A stretch of DNA of 64,000 nucleotides, taken from NCBI GenBank assembly GCA_026686845.1, contig JAIVEN010000016.1, forward strand, positions 34,630,001 to 34,694,000, written 5' to 3'. The position numbers were made by a program, and so were the translations under genes. Of this stretch, positions 24,569 to 34,813 are shown one piece after another; within the stretch, counting starts at the first letter, position 1, and the number at the start of each line of letters is the position of its first letter. The DNA comes from Adenanthera pavonina. Its lineage: Eukaryota; Streptophyta; Magnoliopsida; Fabales; Fabaceae. The notes beneath the pieces are model-generated. The model had not been told where the DNA came from and ran no database searches. It saw nothing but the letters and a program-made list of their open reading frames with translations.

Positions 24569-25033
24569 ATGTTTTGCGCAATACATATTTCAAACTGACA
24601 GAGGCAACCCGGCCGGTTCTGTGATTAGGGTTTTGATCCGGCTGGAACGGTTCCTTCTTCCGTCCGATTTACGCAAACATTCAATCCGGGCAAGCACCGG
24701 TCGGACCGGCGAGGATGCTCGACCCGTTTACATGCGTCACCGCTCGATCCGGTCCGACCGCGAGAAGCAGTCACACCGCCAACGTGCGGCGGCTCGATTC
24801 ATCTTTTAGCCGGTCGGACCGGTTCTCGATACTCTCTCTCTCCTCCCGTGAAATCAGCTGGGCCCCGCGGCGGAAGGTTGAGCTGGTCTGACCAGATTAA
24901 CCGCCAGGAAAGCCTGACGTGATTGCCCACCACAACGCACGGTGCGAATCAAGCACGGTTCCCGAGATCCTGTCGTGGCACGCTTTTCGAGACAGCCTGG
25001 GTCCAGAAAACAAATGATTGTGCGCCGGCTGTC

Positions 25034-25152
25034 GGGTGCGATCACACCAGCACTAATGCACCGGATCCCATCAGAACTCCGCAGTTAAGCGTGCTTGGGC
25101 GAGAGTAGTACTAGGATGGGTGACCTCCTGGGAAGTCCTCGTGTTGCACCCC
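25034..25152 (+). rRNA. 5S rRNA: 5S rRNA gene copy 43
   Basis: Matches the consensus. K-type spacer with GATTATGGG follows. Confidence 0.98.
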
Positions 25153-25617
25153 ACGTTTTGCGCAATACATATTTCAAAATCACAGAGCCCACCCGGCCGG
25201 TTCTGTGATTATGGGTTTGATCCGGCTGGAACGGTTCCTTCTTCCGTCCGGTTTACGCAAACATTCAATCCGGGCAAGCACCGGTCGAACCGGCGAGGAT
25301 GCTCGACCCGTTTACATGCGTCACCGCTCGATCCGGTCCGACCGCGAGAAGCAGTCACACCGCCAACGTGCGGCGGCTCAATTCATCTTTTAGCCGGTCG
25401 GACCGGTTCTCGATACTTTCTCTCTCCTCCCGTGACATCAGCTGGGCCCCGCGGCGGAAGGTTGAGCTGGTCTGACCGGATTAACCGCCAGGAAAGCCTG
25501 ACGTGATTGCCCACCACAACGCACGGTGCGAATCAAGCACGGTTCCCGAGATCCTGTTGTGGCACGCTTTTCGAGACAGCCTGGGACCAGAAAACAAATG
25601 ATTGCGCGCCGGCTGTC

Positions 25618-25736
25618 GGGTGCGATCACACTAGCACTAATGCACCGGATCCCATCAGAACTCCGCAGTTAAGCGTGCTTGGGCGAGAGTAGTACTAGGA
25701 TGGGTGACCTCCTGGGAAGTCCTCGTGTTGCACCCC
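25618..25736 (+). rRNA. 5S rRNA: 5S rRNA gene copy 44
   Basis: C15T (U15-G64 wobble), shared with its right neighbour. K-type spacer follows. Confidence 0.97.
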
Positions 25737-26201
25737 ACGTTTTGCGCAATACATATTTCAAAATCACAGAGCCCGCCCGGCCGGTTCTGTGATTAGGGGT
25801 TTGATCCGGCTGGAACGGTTCCTTCTTCCGTCCGGTTTACGCAAACATTCAATCCGGGCAAGCACCGGTCGAACCGGCGAGGATGCTCGACCCGTTTACA
25901 TGCGTCACCGCTCGATCCGGTCCGACCGCGAGAAGCAGTCACACCGCCAACGTGCGGCGGCTCAATTCATCTTTTAGCCGGTCGGACCGGTTCTCGATAC
26001 TTTCTCTCTCCTCCCGTGACATCAGCTGGGCCCCGCGGCGGAAGGTTGAGCTGGTCTGACCGGATTAACCGCCAGGAAAGCCTGACGTGATTGCCCACCA
26101 CAACGCACGGTGCGAATCAAGCACGGTTCCCGAGATCCTGTTGTGGCACGCTTTTCGAGACAGCCTGGGACCAGAAAACAAATGATTGCGCGCCGACTGT
26201 C

Positions 26202-26320
26202 GGGTGCGATCACACTAGCACTAATGCACCGGATCCCATCAGAACTCCGCAGTTAAGCGTGCTTGGGCGAGAGTAGTACTAGGATGGGTGACTTCCTGGG
26301 AAGTCCTCGTGTTGCACCCC
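26202..26320 (+). rRNA. 5S rRNA: 5S rRNA gene copy 45
   Basis: C15T and C92T. L-type spacer with AAGTTCCGG follows, the flank typical of later C92T copies. Confidence 0.97.
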
Positions 26321-26785
26321 ACGTTTTGCGCAATACATATTTCAAACTGACAGAGGCAACCCGGCCGGTTCTGTGATTAGGGTTTTGATCCGGCTGGAAC
26401 GGTTCCTTCTTCCGTCCGATTTACGCCAACTTGCAATCCGGGCAAGTTCCGGTCGAACCGGCGAGGATGTTCGACCCGTTTACATGCGTCACCGATCGAT
26501 CCGGTCCAACCGCGAGAAGCAGTCACACCGGCAACGTGCGGCGGCTCGATTCAACTCTTAGCCGGTCGGACCGGTTCTCGATACTTTCTCTCTCCTCCCG
26601 TGACATCAGCTGGGCCCCGCGGAGGAAGGTTGAGCTGGTCTGACCGGATTAACCGCCAGGAAAGCCTGACGTGATTGCCCACCACAACGCACGGTGCGAA
26701 TCAAGCACGGTTCCCGAGATCCTGTCATGGCACGCTTTTCGAGACAGCCTGGGTCCAGAAAACAAATGATTGCGCGCCGGCTGTC

Positions 26786-26904
26786 GGGTGCGATCACACC
26801 AGCACTAATGCACCGGATCCCATCAGAACTCCGCAGTTAAGCGTGCTTGGGCAAGAGTAGTACTAGGATGGGTGACCTCCTGGGAAGTCCTCGTGTTGCA
26901 CCCC
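26786..26904 (+). rRNA. 5S rRNA: 5S rRNA gene copy 46
   Basis: G68A in the IE, private. K-type spacer (466 bp) follows. Confidence 0.97.
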
Positions 26905-27370
26905 ACGTTTTGCGCAATACATATTTCAAAATCACAGAGCCCACCCGGCCGGTTCTGTGATTAGGGGTTTGATCCGGCTGGAACGGTTCCTTCTTCCGTC
27001 CGGTTTACGCCAACTTGCAATCCGGGCAAGCACCGGTCAAACCCGGCGAGGATTTTCGACCCGTTTACATGCGTCACCGCTCGATCCGGTCCGACGGCGA
27101 TAAGCAGTCAAACCGGCAACGTGCGGCGGCTCGATTCATCTTTTAGCCGGTCGGACCGGTTCTCGATACTTTCTCTCTCCTCCCGTGACATCAGCTGGGC
27201 CCCGCGGCGGAAGGTTGAGCTGGTCTGACCGGATTAACCGCCAGGAAAGCCTGACGTGATTGCCCACCACAACGCACGGTGCGAATCAAGCACGGTTCCC
27301 GAGATCCTGTCGTGGCACGCTTTTCGAGACAGCCTGGGTCTAGAAAACAAATGATTGCGCGCCGGCTGTC

Positions 27371-27489
27371 GGGTGCGATCACACCAGTACTAATGCACCG
27401 GATCCCATCAGAACTCCGCAGTTAAGCGTGCTTGGGCGAGAGTAGTACTAGGATGGGTGACCTCCTGGGAAGTCCTCGTGTTGCACCCC
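27371..27489 (+). rRNA. 5S rRNA: 5S rRNA gene copy 47
   Basis: C18T (U18-G60 wobble), shared with copy 48. L-type spacer follows. Confidence 0.97.
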
Positions 27490-27954
27490 ACGTTTTGCGC
27501 AATACATATTTCAAACTGACAGAGGCAACCCGGCCGGTTCTGTGATTAGGGTTTTGATCCGGCTGGAACGGTTCCTTCTTCCGTCCGGTTTACGCAAACA
27601 TTCAATCTGGGCAAGCACCGGTCGAACCGGCGAGGATGCTCGACCCGTTTACATGCGTCACCGCTCGATCCGGTCCGACCGCGAGAAGCAGTCACACCGC
27701 CAACGTGCGGCGGCTCGATTCATCTTTTAGCCGGTCGGACCGGTTCTCGATACTTTCTCTCTCCTCCCGTGACATCAGCTGGGCCCCGCGGAGGAAGGTT
27801 GAGCTGGTCTGACCGGATTAACCGCCAGGAAAGCCTGACGTGATTGCCCACCACAACGCACGGTGCGAATCATGCACGGTTCCCGAGATCCTGTCGTGGC
27901 ACGCTTTTCGAGACAGCCTGGGACCAGAAAACAAATGATTGCGCGCCGGCTGTC

Positions 27955-28073
27955 GGGTGCGATCACACCAGTACTAATGCACCGGATCCCATCAGAACTC
28001 CGCAGTTAAGCGTGCTTGGGCGAGAGTAGTACTAGGATGGGTGACCTCCTGGGAAGTCCTCGAGTTGCACCCC
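27955..28073 (+). rRNA. 5S rRNA: 5S rRNA gene copy 48
   Basis: C18T and T109A. Here T109A is followed by a K-type spacer (GATCAGGGG), an exception to its usual L linkage. Confidence 0.97.
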
Positions 28074-28538
28074 ACGTTTTGCGCAATACATATTTCAAAA
28101 TCACAGAGCCCACCCGGCCGGTTCTGTGATCAGGGGTTTGATCCGGCTGGAACGGTTCCTTCTTCCATCCGGTTTACGCAAACATTCAATCCGGGCAAGC
28201 ACCGGTCGAACCGGCGAGGATGTTCGACCCGTTTACATGCGTCACCGCTCGATCCGGTCCGACGGCGAGAAGCAGTCACACCGCCAACGTGCGGCGGCTC
28301 GATTCATCTTTTAGCCGGTCGGACTGGTTCACGATACTTTCTCTCTCCTCCCGTGACATCAGCTGGGCCTCGCGGCGGAAGGTTGAGCTGGTCTGACCGG
28401 ATTAACCGCCAGGAAAGCCTGACGTGATTGCCCACCACAACGCACGGTGCGAATCAAGCACGGTTCCTGAGATCCTGTCGTGGCACGCTTTTCGAGACAG
28501 CCTGGGACCAGAAAACAAATGATTGCGCGTCGGCTGTC

Positions 28539-28657
28539 GGGTGCGATCACACCAGCACTAATGCACCGGATCCCATCAGAACTCCGCTGTTAAGCGTGCT
28601 TGGGCGAGAGTAGTACTAGGATGGGTGACCTCCTGGGAAGTCCTCGTGTTGCACCCC
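28539..28657 (+). rRNA. 5S rRNA: 5S rRNA gene copy 49
   Basis: A50T, first base of box A, private. L-type spacer follows. Confidence 0.97.
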
Positions 28658-29122
28658 ACGTTTTGCGCAATACATATTTCAAACTGACAGAGGCAACCCG
28701 GCCGATTCTGTGATTAGGGTTTTGATCCGGCTGGAACGGTTCCTTCTTCCGTCCGGGTTACGCAAACATTCAATCCGGGCAAGCACCGGTCGAACCGGCG
28801 AGGATGCTCGACCCGTTTACATGCGTCACCGCTCGATCCGGTCCGACCGCGAGAAGCAGTCACACCGGCAACGTGCGGCGGCTCGATGCATCTTTTAGCC
28901 GGTCGGACCGGTTCTCGATACTTTCTCTCTCCTCCCGTGACATCAGCTGGGCCCTGCGGCGGAAGGTTGAGCTGGTCTGACCGGATTAACCGCCAGGAAA
29001 TCCTGACGTGATTGCCCACCACAACGCACGGTGCGAATCAAGCACGGTTCCCGAGATCCGGTCGTGGCATGCTTTTCGAGACAGCCTGGGACCAGAAAAC
29101 AAATGATTGCGCGCCGACTGTC

Positions 29123-29241
29123 GGGTGCGATCACACCAACACTAATGCACCGGATCCCATCAGAACTCCGCAGTGAAGCGTGCTTGGGCGAGAGTAGTAC
29201 TAGGATGGGTGACCTCCTGGGAAGTCCTCGTGTTGCACCCC
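29123..29241 (+). rRNA. 5S rRNA: 5S rRNA gene copy 50
   Basis: G17A and T53G, the allele of copy 27. K-type spacer (466 bp) follows. Confidence 0.97.
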
Positions 29242-29707
29242 ACGTTTTGCGCAATACATATTTCAAAATCACAGAGCCCACCCGGCCGGTTCTGTGATTA
29301 GGGGTTTGATGCGGCTGGAACGGTTCCTTCTTCCGTCCGGTTTACGCAAACATGCAATCCGGGCAAGCACCGGTCAAACCCGGCGAGGATGTTCGACCCG
29401 TTTACATGCGTCACCGCTCGATCCGGTCCGACCGCGAGAAGCAGTCACACCGCCAACGTGCGGCGGCTCGAATCATCTTTTAGCCGGTCGGACCGGTCCA
29501 CGATACTTTCTCTCTCCTCCCGTGACATCAGCTGGGCCCCACGGCGGAAGGTTGAGCTGGTCTGACCGGATTAACCGCCAGGAAAGCCTGACGTGATTGC
29601 CCACCACAACGCACGGTGCGAATCAAGCACGGTTCCCGAGATCCGGTCATGGCACGCTTTTCGAGACAGCCTGGGACCAGAAAACAATTGATTGCGCGCC
29701 GGCTGTC

Positions 29708-29826
29708 GGGTGCGATCACACCAGCACTAATGCACCGGATCCCATCAGAACTCCGCAGTTAAGCGTGCTTGGGCGAGAGTAGTACTAGGATGGGTGACCT
29801 CCTGGGAAGTCCTCGAGTTGCACCCC
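29708..29826 (+). rRNA. 5S rRNA: 5S rRNA gene copy 51
   Basis: T109A only. The same K/L hybrid spacer as after copy 25 follows (offset 15189). Confidence 0.97.
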
Positions 29827-30291
29827 ACGTTTTGCGCAATACATATTTCAAAATCACAGAGGCAACCCGGCCGGTTCTGTGATTAGGGTTTTGATCCGGC
29901 TGGAACGGTTCCTTCTTCCGTCCGGTTTACGCAAACATTCAATCCGGGCAAGCACCGGTCGAACCGGCGAGGATGCTCGACCCGTTTACATGCGTCACCG
30001 CTCGATCCGGCCCGACCGCGAGAAGCAGTCACACCGCCAACGTGCGGCGGCTCGATTCATCTTTTAGCCGGTCGGACCGGTTCTCGATACTTTCTCTCTC
30101 CTCCCGTGACATCAGCTGGGCCCCGCGGCGGAAGGTTGAGCTGGTCTGACCGGATTAACTGCCAGGAAATCCTGACGTGATTGCCCACCACAACGCACGG
30201 TGCGAATCAAGCACGGTTCCCGAGATCCGGTCGTGGCATGCTTTTCGAGACAGCCTGGGACCAGAAAACAAATGATTGCGCGCCGACTGTC

Positions 30292-30410
30292 GGGTGTGAT
30301 CACACCAGCACTAATGCACCGGATCCCATCAGAACTCCGCAGTGAAGCGTGCTTGGGCGAGAGTAGTACTAGGATGGGTGACCTCCTGGGAAGTCCTCGT
30401 GTTGCACCCC
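30292..30410 (+). rRNA. 5S rRNA: 5S rRNA gene copy 52
   Basis: C6T and T53G. Segment A begins within this gene. K-type spacer (466 bp) follows. Confidence 0.97.
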
Positions 30411-30876
30411 ACGTTTTGCGCAATACATATTTCAAAATCACAGAGCCCACCCGGCCGGTTCTGTGATTAGGGGTTTGATGCGGCTGGAACGGTTCCTTCT
30501 TCCGTCCGGTTTACGCAAACATGCAATCCGGGCAAGCACCGGTCAAACCCGGCGAGGATGTTCGACCCGTTTACATGCGTCACCGCTCGATCCGGTCCGA
30601 CGGCGAGAAGCAGTCAAACCGCCAACGTGCGGCGGCTCGAATCATCTTTTAGCCGGTCGGACCGGTTCTCGATACTTTCTCTCTCCTCCCGTGACATCAG
30701 CTGGGCCCTGCGGCGGAAGGTTGAGCTGGTCTGACCGGATTAACCGCCAGGAAAGCCTGACGTGATTGCCCACCACAACGCACGGTGCGAATCAAGCACG
30801 GTTCCCGAGATCCTGTCGTGGCACGCTTTTCGAGACAGCCTGGGACCAGAAAACAATTGATTGCGCGCCGGCTGTC

Positions 30877-30995
30877 GGGTGCGATCACACCAGCACTAAT
30901 GCACCGGATCCCATCAGAACTCCGCAGTTAAGCGTGCTTGGGCGAGAGTAGTACTAGGATGGGTGACCTCCTGGGAAGTCCTCGTGTTGCACCCC
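30877..30995 (+). rRNA. 5S rRNA: 5S rRNA gene copy 53
   Basis: Matches the consensus. K spacer with AGGGATTT follows; counterpart of copy 67. Confidence 0.98.
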
Positions 30996-31460
30996 ACGTT
31001 TTGCGCAATACATATTTCAAAATCACAGAGCCCACCCGGCCGGTTCTGTGATTAGGGATTTGATCCGGCTGGAACGGTTCCTTCTTCCGTCCGGTTTACG
31101 CCAACTTGCAATCCGGGCAAGCACCGGTCGAACCGGCGAGGATGTTCGACCCGTTTACATGCGTCACCGCTCGATCCGGTCCGACCGCGAGAAGCAGTCA
31201 AACCGCCAACGTGCGGCGGCTCAATTCATCTTTTAGCCGGTCGGACCGGTTCTCGATACTTTCTCTCTCCTCCCGTGACATCAGCTGGGCCCCGCGGTGG
31301 AAGGTTGAGCTGGTCTGACCGGATTAACCGCCAGGAAAGCCTGACGTGATTGCCCACCACAACGCACGGTGCGAATCAAGCATGGTTCCCGAGATCCTGT
31401 CGTGGCACGCTTTTCGAGACAGCCTGGGTCCAGAAAACAAATGATTGCGCGCCGGCTGTC

Positions 31461-31579
31461 GGGTGCGATCACACCAGCACTAATGCACCGGATCCCATCA
31501 GAACTCCGTAGCTAAGCGTGCTTGGGCGAGAGTAGTACTAGGATGGGTGACCTCCTGGGAAGTCCTCGTGTTGCACCCC
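31461..31579 (+). rRNA. 5S rRNA: 5S rRNA gene copy 54
   Basis: C49T and T52C; counterpart of copy 68. K spacer with AGGGGATTG follows. Confidence 0.97.
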
Positions 31580-32044
31580 ACGTTTTGCGCAATACATATT
31601 TCAAAATCACAGAGCCCACCCGGCCGGTTCTGTGATTAGGGGATTGATCCGGCTGGAACGGTTCCTTCTTCCGTCCGGTTTACGCAAACATGCAATCCGG
31701 GCAAGCACCGGTCGAACCGGCGAGGATGTTCGACCCGTTTACATGCGTCACCGCTCGATCCGGTCCGACGGCGAGAAGCAGTCAAACCGCCAACGTGCGG
31801 CGGCTCGAATCATCTTTTAGCCGGTCGGACCGGTTCTCGATACTTTCTCTCTCCTCCCGTGACATCAGCTGGGCCCCGCGGCGGAAGGTTGAGCTGGTCT
31901 GACCGGATTAACCGCCAGGAAAGCCTGACGTGATTGCCCACCACAACGCACGGTGCGAATCACGCACGGTTCCCGAGATCCTGTCGTGGCACGCTTTTCG
32001 AGACAGCCTGGGACCAGAAAACAAATGATTGCGCGCCGGCTGTC

Positions 32045-32163
32045 GGGTGCGATCACACCAGCACTAATGCACCGGATCCCATCAGAACTCCGCAGTGAAG
32101 CGTGCTTGGGCGAGAGTAGTACTAGGATGGGTGACCTCCTGGGAAGTCCTCGAGTTGCACCCC
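32045..32163 (+). rRNA. 5S rRNA: 5S rRNA gene copy 55
   Basis: T53G and T109A; counterpart of copy 69. L-type spacer with GGAATGG follows. Confidence 0.97.
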
Positions 32164-32628
32164 ACGTTTTGCGCAATACATATTTCAAACTGACAGAGGC
32201 AACCCGGCCGGTTCTGTGATTAGGGTTTTGATCCGGCTGGAATGGTTCCTTCTTCCGTCCGATTTACGCAAACATTCAATCCGGGCAAGCACCGGTCGAA
32301 CCGGCGAGGATGCTCGACCCGTTTACATGCGTCACCGCTCGATCCGGTCCGACCGCGAGAAGCAGTCACACCGCCAACATGCGGCGGCTCGATTCATCTT
32401 TTAGCCGGTCGGACCGGTTCACGATACTTTCTCTCTCCTCCCGTGACATCAGCTGGGCCCCGCGGCGGAAGGTTGAGCTGGTCTGACCGGATTAACCGCC
32501 AGGAAAGCCTGACGTGATTGCCCACCACAACGCACGGTGCGAATCAAGCACGGTTCCCGAGATCCGGTCGTGCCACGCTTTTCGAGACAGCCTGGGACCA
32601 GAAAACAATTGATTGCGCGCCGGCTGTC

Positions 32629-32747
32629 GGGTGCGATCACACCAGCACTAATGCACCGGATCCCATCAGAACTCCGCAGTGAAGCGTGCTTGGGCGAGAG
32701 TAGTACTAGGATGGGTGACCTCCTGGGAAGTCCTCGTGTTGCACCCC
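32629..32747 (+). rRNA. 5S rRNA: 5S rRNA gene copy 56
   Basis: T53G only; counterpart of copy 70, which shares the rare upstream GTGCCACGC. K-type spacer follows. Confidence 0.97.
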
Positions 32748-33212
32748 ACGTTTTGCGCAATACATATTTCAAAATCACAGAGCCCACCCGGCCGGTTCTG
32801 TGATTAGGGGTTTGATCCGGCTGGAACGGTTCCTTCTTCCGTCCGGTTTACGCCAACTTGCAATCCGGGCAAGCACCGGTCGAACCGGCGAGGATGTTCG
32901 ACCTGTTTACATGCGTCACCGCTCGATCCGGTCCGACGGCGATAAGCAGTCAAACCGGCAACGTGCGGCGGCTCGATTCATCTTTTAGCCGGTCGGACCG
33001 GTTCTCGATACTTTCTCTCTCCTCCCGTGACATAAGCTGGGCCCCGCGGCGGAAGGTTGAGCTGGTCTGACCGGATTAACCGCCAGGAAAGCCTGACGTG
33101 ATTGCCCACCACAACGCACGGTGCGAATCAAGCACGGTTCCCGAGATCCTGTCGTGGCACGCTTTTCGAGACAGCCTGGGTCCAGAAAACAAATGATTGC
33201 GCGCCGGCTATG

Positions 33213-33331
33213 GGGTGCGATCACACCAGCACTAATGCACCGGATCCCATCAGAACTCCGCAGTTAAGCGTGCTTGGGCGAGAGTAGTACTAGGATGGGT
33301 GACCTCCTGGGAAGTCCTCGTGTTGCACCCC
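33213..33331 (+). rRNA. 5S rRNA: 5S rRNA gene copy 57, altered start context
   Basis: The gene matches the consensus, but upstream CTGTC reads CTATG, so -3 is A and -1 is G instead of C. C at -1 is otherwise the rule in this array and matters for plant 5S initiation, so expression may be reduced or the start shifted (inference). K-type spacer follows. Confidence 0.95.
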
Positions 33332-33796
33332 ACGTTTTGCGCAATACATATTTCAAAATCACAGAGCCCACCCGGCCGGTTCTGTGATTAGGGGTTTGAT
33401 CCGGCTGGAACGGTTCCTTCTTCCGTCCGGTTTACGCAAACATGCAATCCGGGCAAGCACCGGTCGAACCGGCGAGGATGCTCGACCCGTTTACATGCGT
33501 CACCGCTCGATCCGATCCGACCGCGAGAAGCAGTCACACCGCCAACGTGCGGCGGCTCGATTCATCTTTTAGCCGGTCGGACCGGTTCTCGATACTTTCT
33601 CTCTCCTCCCGTGACATCAGCTGGGCCCCGCGGCGGAAGGTTGAGCTGGTCTGACCGGATTAACCGCCAGGAAAGCCTGACGTGATTGCCCACCACAACG
33701 CACGGTGCGAATCAAGCACGGTTCCCGAGATCCTGTCGTGGCACGCTTTTCGAGACAGCCTGGGACCAGAAAATAAATGATTGCGCGCCGGCTGTC

Positions 33797-33915
33797 GGGT
33801 GCGATCACACCAGCACTAATGCACCGGATCCCATCAGAACTCCGCAGTTAAGCGTGCTTGGGCGAGAGTAGTACTAGGATGGGTGACCTCCTGGGAAGTC
33901 CTCGTGTTGCACCCC
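33797..33915 (+). rRNA. 5S rRNA: 5S rRNA gene copy 58
   Basis: Matches the consensus. No counterpart in segment A'. K-type spacer follows. Confidence 0.98.
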
Positions 33916-34352
33916 ACGTTTTGCGCAATACATATTTCAAAATCACAGAGCCCACCCGGCCGGTTCTGTGATTAGGGGTTTGATCCGGCTGGAACGGTTC
34001 CTTCTTCCGTCCGGTTTACGCAAACATTCAATCCGGGCAAGCACCGGTCGAACCGGCGAGCATGCTCGACCCGTTTACATGCGTCACCGCTAGATCCGGT
34101 CCGACCGCGAGAAGCAGTCACAACGGCAACGTGCGGCGGCTCGATTCAACTCTTAGCCGCTCGGACCGGTTCTCGATACTTTCTCTCTCCTCCCGTGACA
34201 TCAGCTGGGCCCCGCGGCGGAAGGTTGAGCTGGTCTGACCGGATTAACCGCCAGGAAAGCCTGACGTGATTGCCCACCACAACGCACGGTGCGAATCAAG
34301 CACGGTTCCCGAGATCCTGTCGTGGCACGCTTTTCGAGACAGCCTGGGACCA

Positions 34353-34380
34353 GAAAACAATTGATTGCGCGCCAGCTGTC
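34353..34380 (+). promoter_or_regulatory. 5S upstream promoter region, reference copy 59
   Basis: Seen at this copy and at the same offset in the others: C at -1 (34380), GC at -12/-11 (34369-34370), and an AT-rich GAAAAC-AATTGATT stretch from -28. Plant 5S genes studied in Arabidopsis need a TATA-like TATATA near -28, GC near -12 and C at -1. The last two are present, but the -28 box here is only A-rich, not TATATA. In other copies AATTG is replaced by AAATG. Confidence 0.7.
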
Positions 34381-34429
34381 GGGTGCGATCACACCAGCAC
34401 TAATGCACCGGATCCCATCAGAACTCCGC

Positions 34430-34444
34430 AGTTAAGCGTGCTTG
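34430..34444 (+). promoter_or_regulatory. Box A of the internal promoter, reference copy 59
   Basis: Gene nt 50-64, AGTTAAGCGTGCTTG. Together with IE and box C it forms the internal control region bound by TFIIIA and then TFIIIC. Nt 52-53 are the most variable site of the array: T53C in 18 copies, T53G in 21, T52A in 3 and T52C in 3. T62C occurs in 8 copies. Confidence 0.8.
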
Positions 34445-34446
34445 GG

Positions 34447-34452
34447 CGAGAG
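34447..34452 (+). promoter_or_regulatory. Intermediate element (IE), reference copy 59
   Basis: Gene nt 67-72, CGAGAG. Nearly invariant across the array. The exceptions seen are G72A (copies 16, 32), G68A (copy 46) and C67T (copy 100). Confidence 0.75.
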
Positions 34453-34459
34453 TAGTACT

Positions 34460-34477
34460 AGGATGGGTGACCTCCTG
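34460..34477 (+). promoter_or_regulatory. Box C of the internal promoter, reference copy 59
   Basis: Gene nt 80-97, AGGATGGGTGACCTCCTG, the principal TFIIIA contact region in eukaryotic 5S genes. Array variants here are C92T (14 copies, mostly beyond 45 kb), G86C (copies 20, 22, 39), A80T (11, 14, 33) and G89A (100). Confidence 0.8.
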
Positions 34478-34502
34478 GGAAGTCCTCGTGTTGCACCCCA
34501 CG

Positions 34503-34506
34503 TTTT
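34503..34506 (+). terminator. RNA polymerase III terminator, reference copy 59
   Basis: A run of four T lies at +4 to +7 after the gene end, in the context CACGTTTTGCGC. A T4 run is the minimal Pol III terminator. The run is kept in every copy read, even where neighbours changed: CACATTTT after copy 9, CATGTTTT after 42, CAGGTTTT after 93, and TTTTACGC after 102 and 105. A second T4 lies about 235 bp downstream and could act as a back-up. Confidence 0.85.
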
Positions 34507-34627
34507 GCGCAATACATATTTCAAAATCACAGAGCCCACCCGGCCGGTTCTGTGATTAGGGGTTTGATCCGGCTGGAACGGTTCCTTCTTCCGTACGGTT
34601 TACGCCAACTTGCAATCCGGGCAAGCA

Positions 34628-34640
34628 CCGGTCGAACCGG
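34628..34640. repeat. Spacer dyad 2, CCGGTCGAACCGG (reference spacer)
   Basis: A 13-bp hyphenated palindrome near the middle of the spacer. In eight spacers it has lost one C (ACCGGTGAACC, 583-bp units) and in nine it has gained one (GAACCCGG, 585-bp units), so it accounts for most of the unit-length variation. Confidence 0.75.
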
Positions 34641-34679
34641 CGAGGATGTTCGACCCGTTTACATGCGTCACCGCTCGAT

Positions 34680-34691
34680 CCGGTCCGACGG
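34680..34691. repeat. Spacer dyad 3, CCGGTCCGACGG (reference spacer)
   Basis: Related to dyads 2 and 4. In most units it reads CCGGTCCGACCG. This dyad is removed by the 52-bp deletion in the two 532-bp units. Confidence 0.65.
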
Positions 34692-34740
34692 CGATAAGCA
34701 GTCAAACCGGCAACGTGCGGCGGCTCGATTCATCTTTTAG

Positions 34741-34753
34741 CCGGTCGGACCGG
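34741..34753. repeat. Spacer dyad 4, CCGGTCGGACCGG (reference spacer)
   Basis: The best-conserved palindrome of the set. It sits directly after the second T4 run (CTTTTAG). In a transcript reading past the first terminator it could form a short hairpin, but here it follows the T-run rather than preceding it, so it is not a bacterial-type terminator. Confidence 0.7.
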
Positions 34754-34762
34754 TTCTCGATA

Positions 34763-34778
34763 CTTTCTCTCTCCTCCC
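34763..34778 (+). repeat. Pyrimidine tract of the spacer (reference spacer)
   Basis: A 16-nt run of C and T only, CTTTCTCTCTCCTCCC, after dyad 4. It is kept in nearly all units, with a few purine interruptions (CTCCTACC in units near 5, 6, 9.6 and 19 kb). No function is evident. Confidence 0.6.
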
Positions 34779-34813
34779 GTGACATCAGCTGGGCCCCGCG
34801 GCGGAAGGTTGAG

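Larger units (their letters stand above)
34381..34499 (+). rRNA. 5S rRNA: 5S rRNA gene copy 59, reference copy
   Basis: Exact array consensus. Inferred pairing: helix I nt 1-9 with 110-118, helix II nt 14-20 with 58-65, helix III around nt 29-32 with 45-48. The start is set at GGGTGCG after C at -1 and the end at the CCCC before ACGTTTT. The 119-nt length is normal for 5S rRNA, which joins ribosomal proteins in the central protuberance of the 60S subunit. K-type spacer follows. Confidence 0.98.

Noticed and set aside
34741..34753. Rho-independent terminator at dyad 4
   Set aside because: The T-run precedes the hairpin instead of following it, and the stem is only about 5-6 bp. Pol III termination at the T4 run explains the site.
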